Source: an uncultured beta proteobacterium
GTDB lineage: Bacteria; Pseudomonadota; Gammaproteobacteria; Burkholderiales; Burkholderiaceae
Direction: 5' to 3'
Length of the DNA: 64,000 nt
Assembly (NCBI GenBank): GCA_903995005.1
Contig: CAJEZV010000002.1
Span: 1-64,000 of the forward strand
This document shows positions 63,188 through 64,000 of this stretch, piece after piece (the first letter of the stretch is position 1; every line of letters starts with the position of its first letter). A program made the translations under genes and the position numbers. A model generated the notes under the pieces. The model saw nothing but the letters and a program-made list of their open reading frames with translations. It did no database searches and had not been told where the DNA came from.

Positions 63188-64000
63188 TTATTTCAGACGC
63201 TCTAATTGTGCAACAAGCTTCTCATGATTTTGCTCAAAACCAGCCAGGCGTTGCTTCTCTTGGGCCACAACCTCAGCTGGGGCACGAGCCACAAAGCTTT
63301 CATTCGTTAATTTGCCTTTGGCTTTATTAATCTCATTTGCAAGACGCTCAATTTCTTTGCCAAGGCGAATGCGTTCAGCGCCAACATCCACCTCAATCTT
63401 AAGTAAGAGTTTGATATCGCCTACCAGAGCAATTGGCGCCCCAGGAGCATCTTTTTCTAGAGCAGACTCATCGCTATAGATTTTGACTTCAGTTAATTTA
63501 GCGAGAGCTGTCAAATAAGGGGTGGCTCTTGCTAGGAATTCCTCTGGGCCATAAATCCAAAGTGGTACTTTTTGACCAGGAGGAACTTGCATCTCGCCGC
63601 GCAAGTTTCTGCAGGCATCCACAATCGCTTTGATCTGTGCTACCCAGGCTTCACTTTTCTCATCGATTTTTTCTGGCTGAGAAACAGGATAGGGTTGGAG
63701 TGCAATCGTTTGCTTTGCTTGTTTGGCCAAATCTTTTCCGGACTTTGGACCAACGGTTTGCCAAAGGGTCTCAGTAATAAATGGAATCAATGGGTGCGCC
63801 ATACGCAAGATGGTTTCGAGTATACGCAATAAAGTACGACGAGTCGCACGTTGTTGTGCCGGAGTCCCTGTTTGCAACTGGACCTTAGCAAGCTCTAGAT
63901 ACCAGTCGCAGTACTCATCCCAAACAAATTGATAGATGCTGCTAGCAATGTTGTCAAAGCGATAGTTCTCAAAGCCTTTGGCAACTTCAGCCTCAGTTCT
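63188..64000 (-). CDS. valS: Valyl-tRNA synthetase, C-terminal part (gene continues beyond window)
   Basis: [14 protein letters not shown]-terminal coiled-coil [40 protein letters not shown]; frame stays open past the track ORF start to window end. Confidence 0.95.
   Translation of the reverse strand, partial: RTEAEVAKGFENYRFDNIASSIYQFVWDEYCDWYLELAKVQLQTGTPAQQRATRRTLLRILETILRMAHPLIPFITETLWQTVGPKSGKDLAKQAKQTIALQPYPVSQPEKIDEKSEAWVAQIKAIVDACRNLRGEMQVPPGQKVPLWIYGPEEFLARATPYLTALAKLTEVKIYSDESALEKDAPGAPIALVGDIKLLLKIEVDVGAERIRLGKEIERLANEINKAKGKLTNESFVARAPAEVVAQEKQRLAGFEQNHEKLVAQLERLK

Noticed and set aside
1-64000. Search for CRISPR arrays, tRNA/rRNA genes, transposases, phage genes, toxin-antitoxin or defence modules
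   Set aside because: None recognised by eye; nearly all DNA is accounted for by conserved housekeeping genes. A tRNAscan/Infernal run would be needed to exclude small RNAs.

Overview
The window is a dense stretch of bacterial chromosome made up almost entirely of housekeeping genes. Protein content and gene order suggest a betaproteobacterium, probably Polynucleobacter or a close Burkholderiaceae relative; that placement is inference, as no search was run. Recognisable blocks: tldD(partial)/nitrilase/yhdP/glnE; recN/nadK/hrcA/hemH/grpE/dnaK/dnaJ; panB/folK/pcnB/HAD phosphatase/hda/AI-2E permease/purM/miaA/dedA; sirB1-like/murJ/rpsT/DUF3579/argF/argG/ppnP; DUF192/cspA/clpS/clpA/Hc1-like; dut/coaBC/lspA/ileS/ribF; purN/rsmB-like/desaturase/rpmG/rpmB/radC/fkpB/ispH; livKHMGF; aminotransferase/ferredoxin reductase/SDR/glnS; tctAB/alaS/tusA/galU/valS(partial). 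I saw no rRNA, tRNA, CRISPR array, prophage, transposase gene or defence island. I found no convincing undescribed multi-gene system. The more interesting signals are small: sigma32-like promoters, one of which contains the hemH stop codon; a terminator-like hairpin with no upstream gene between cspA and clpS; an Hc1-like mini-protein lacking the basic tail; an extra C-terminal region on the fatty-acid desaturase; an orphan tctBA pair; and a 9-bp tandem repeat that creates multiple start codons in the DUF192 gene.
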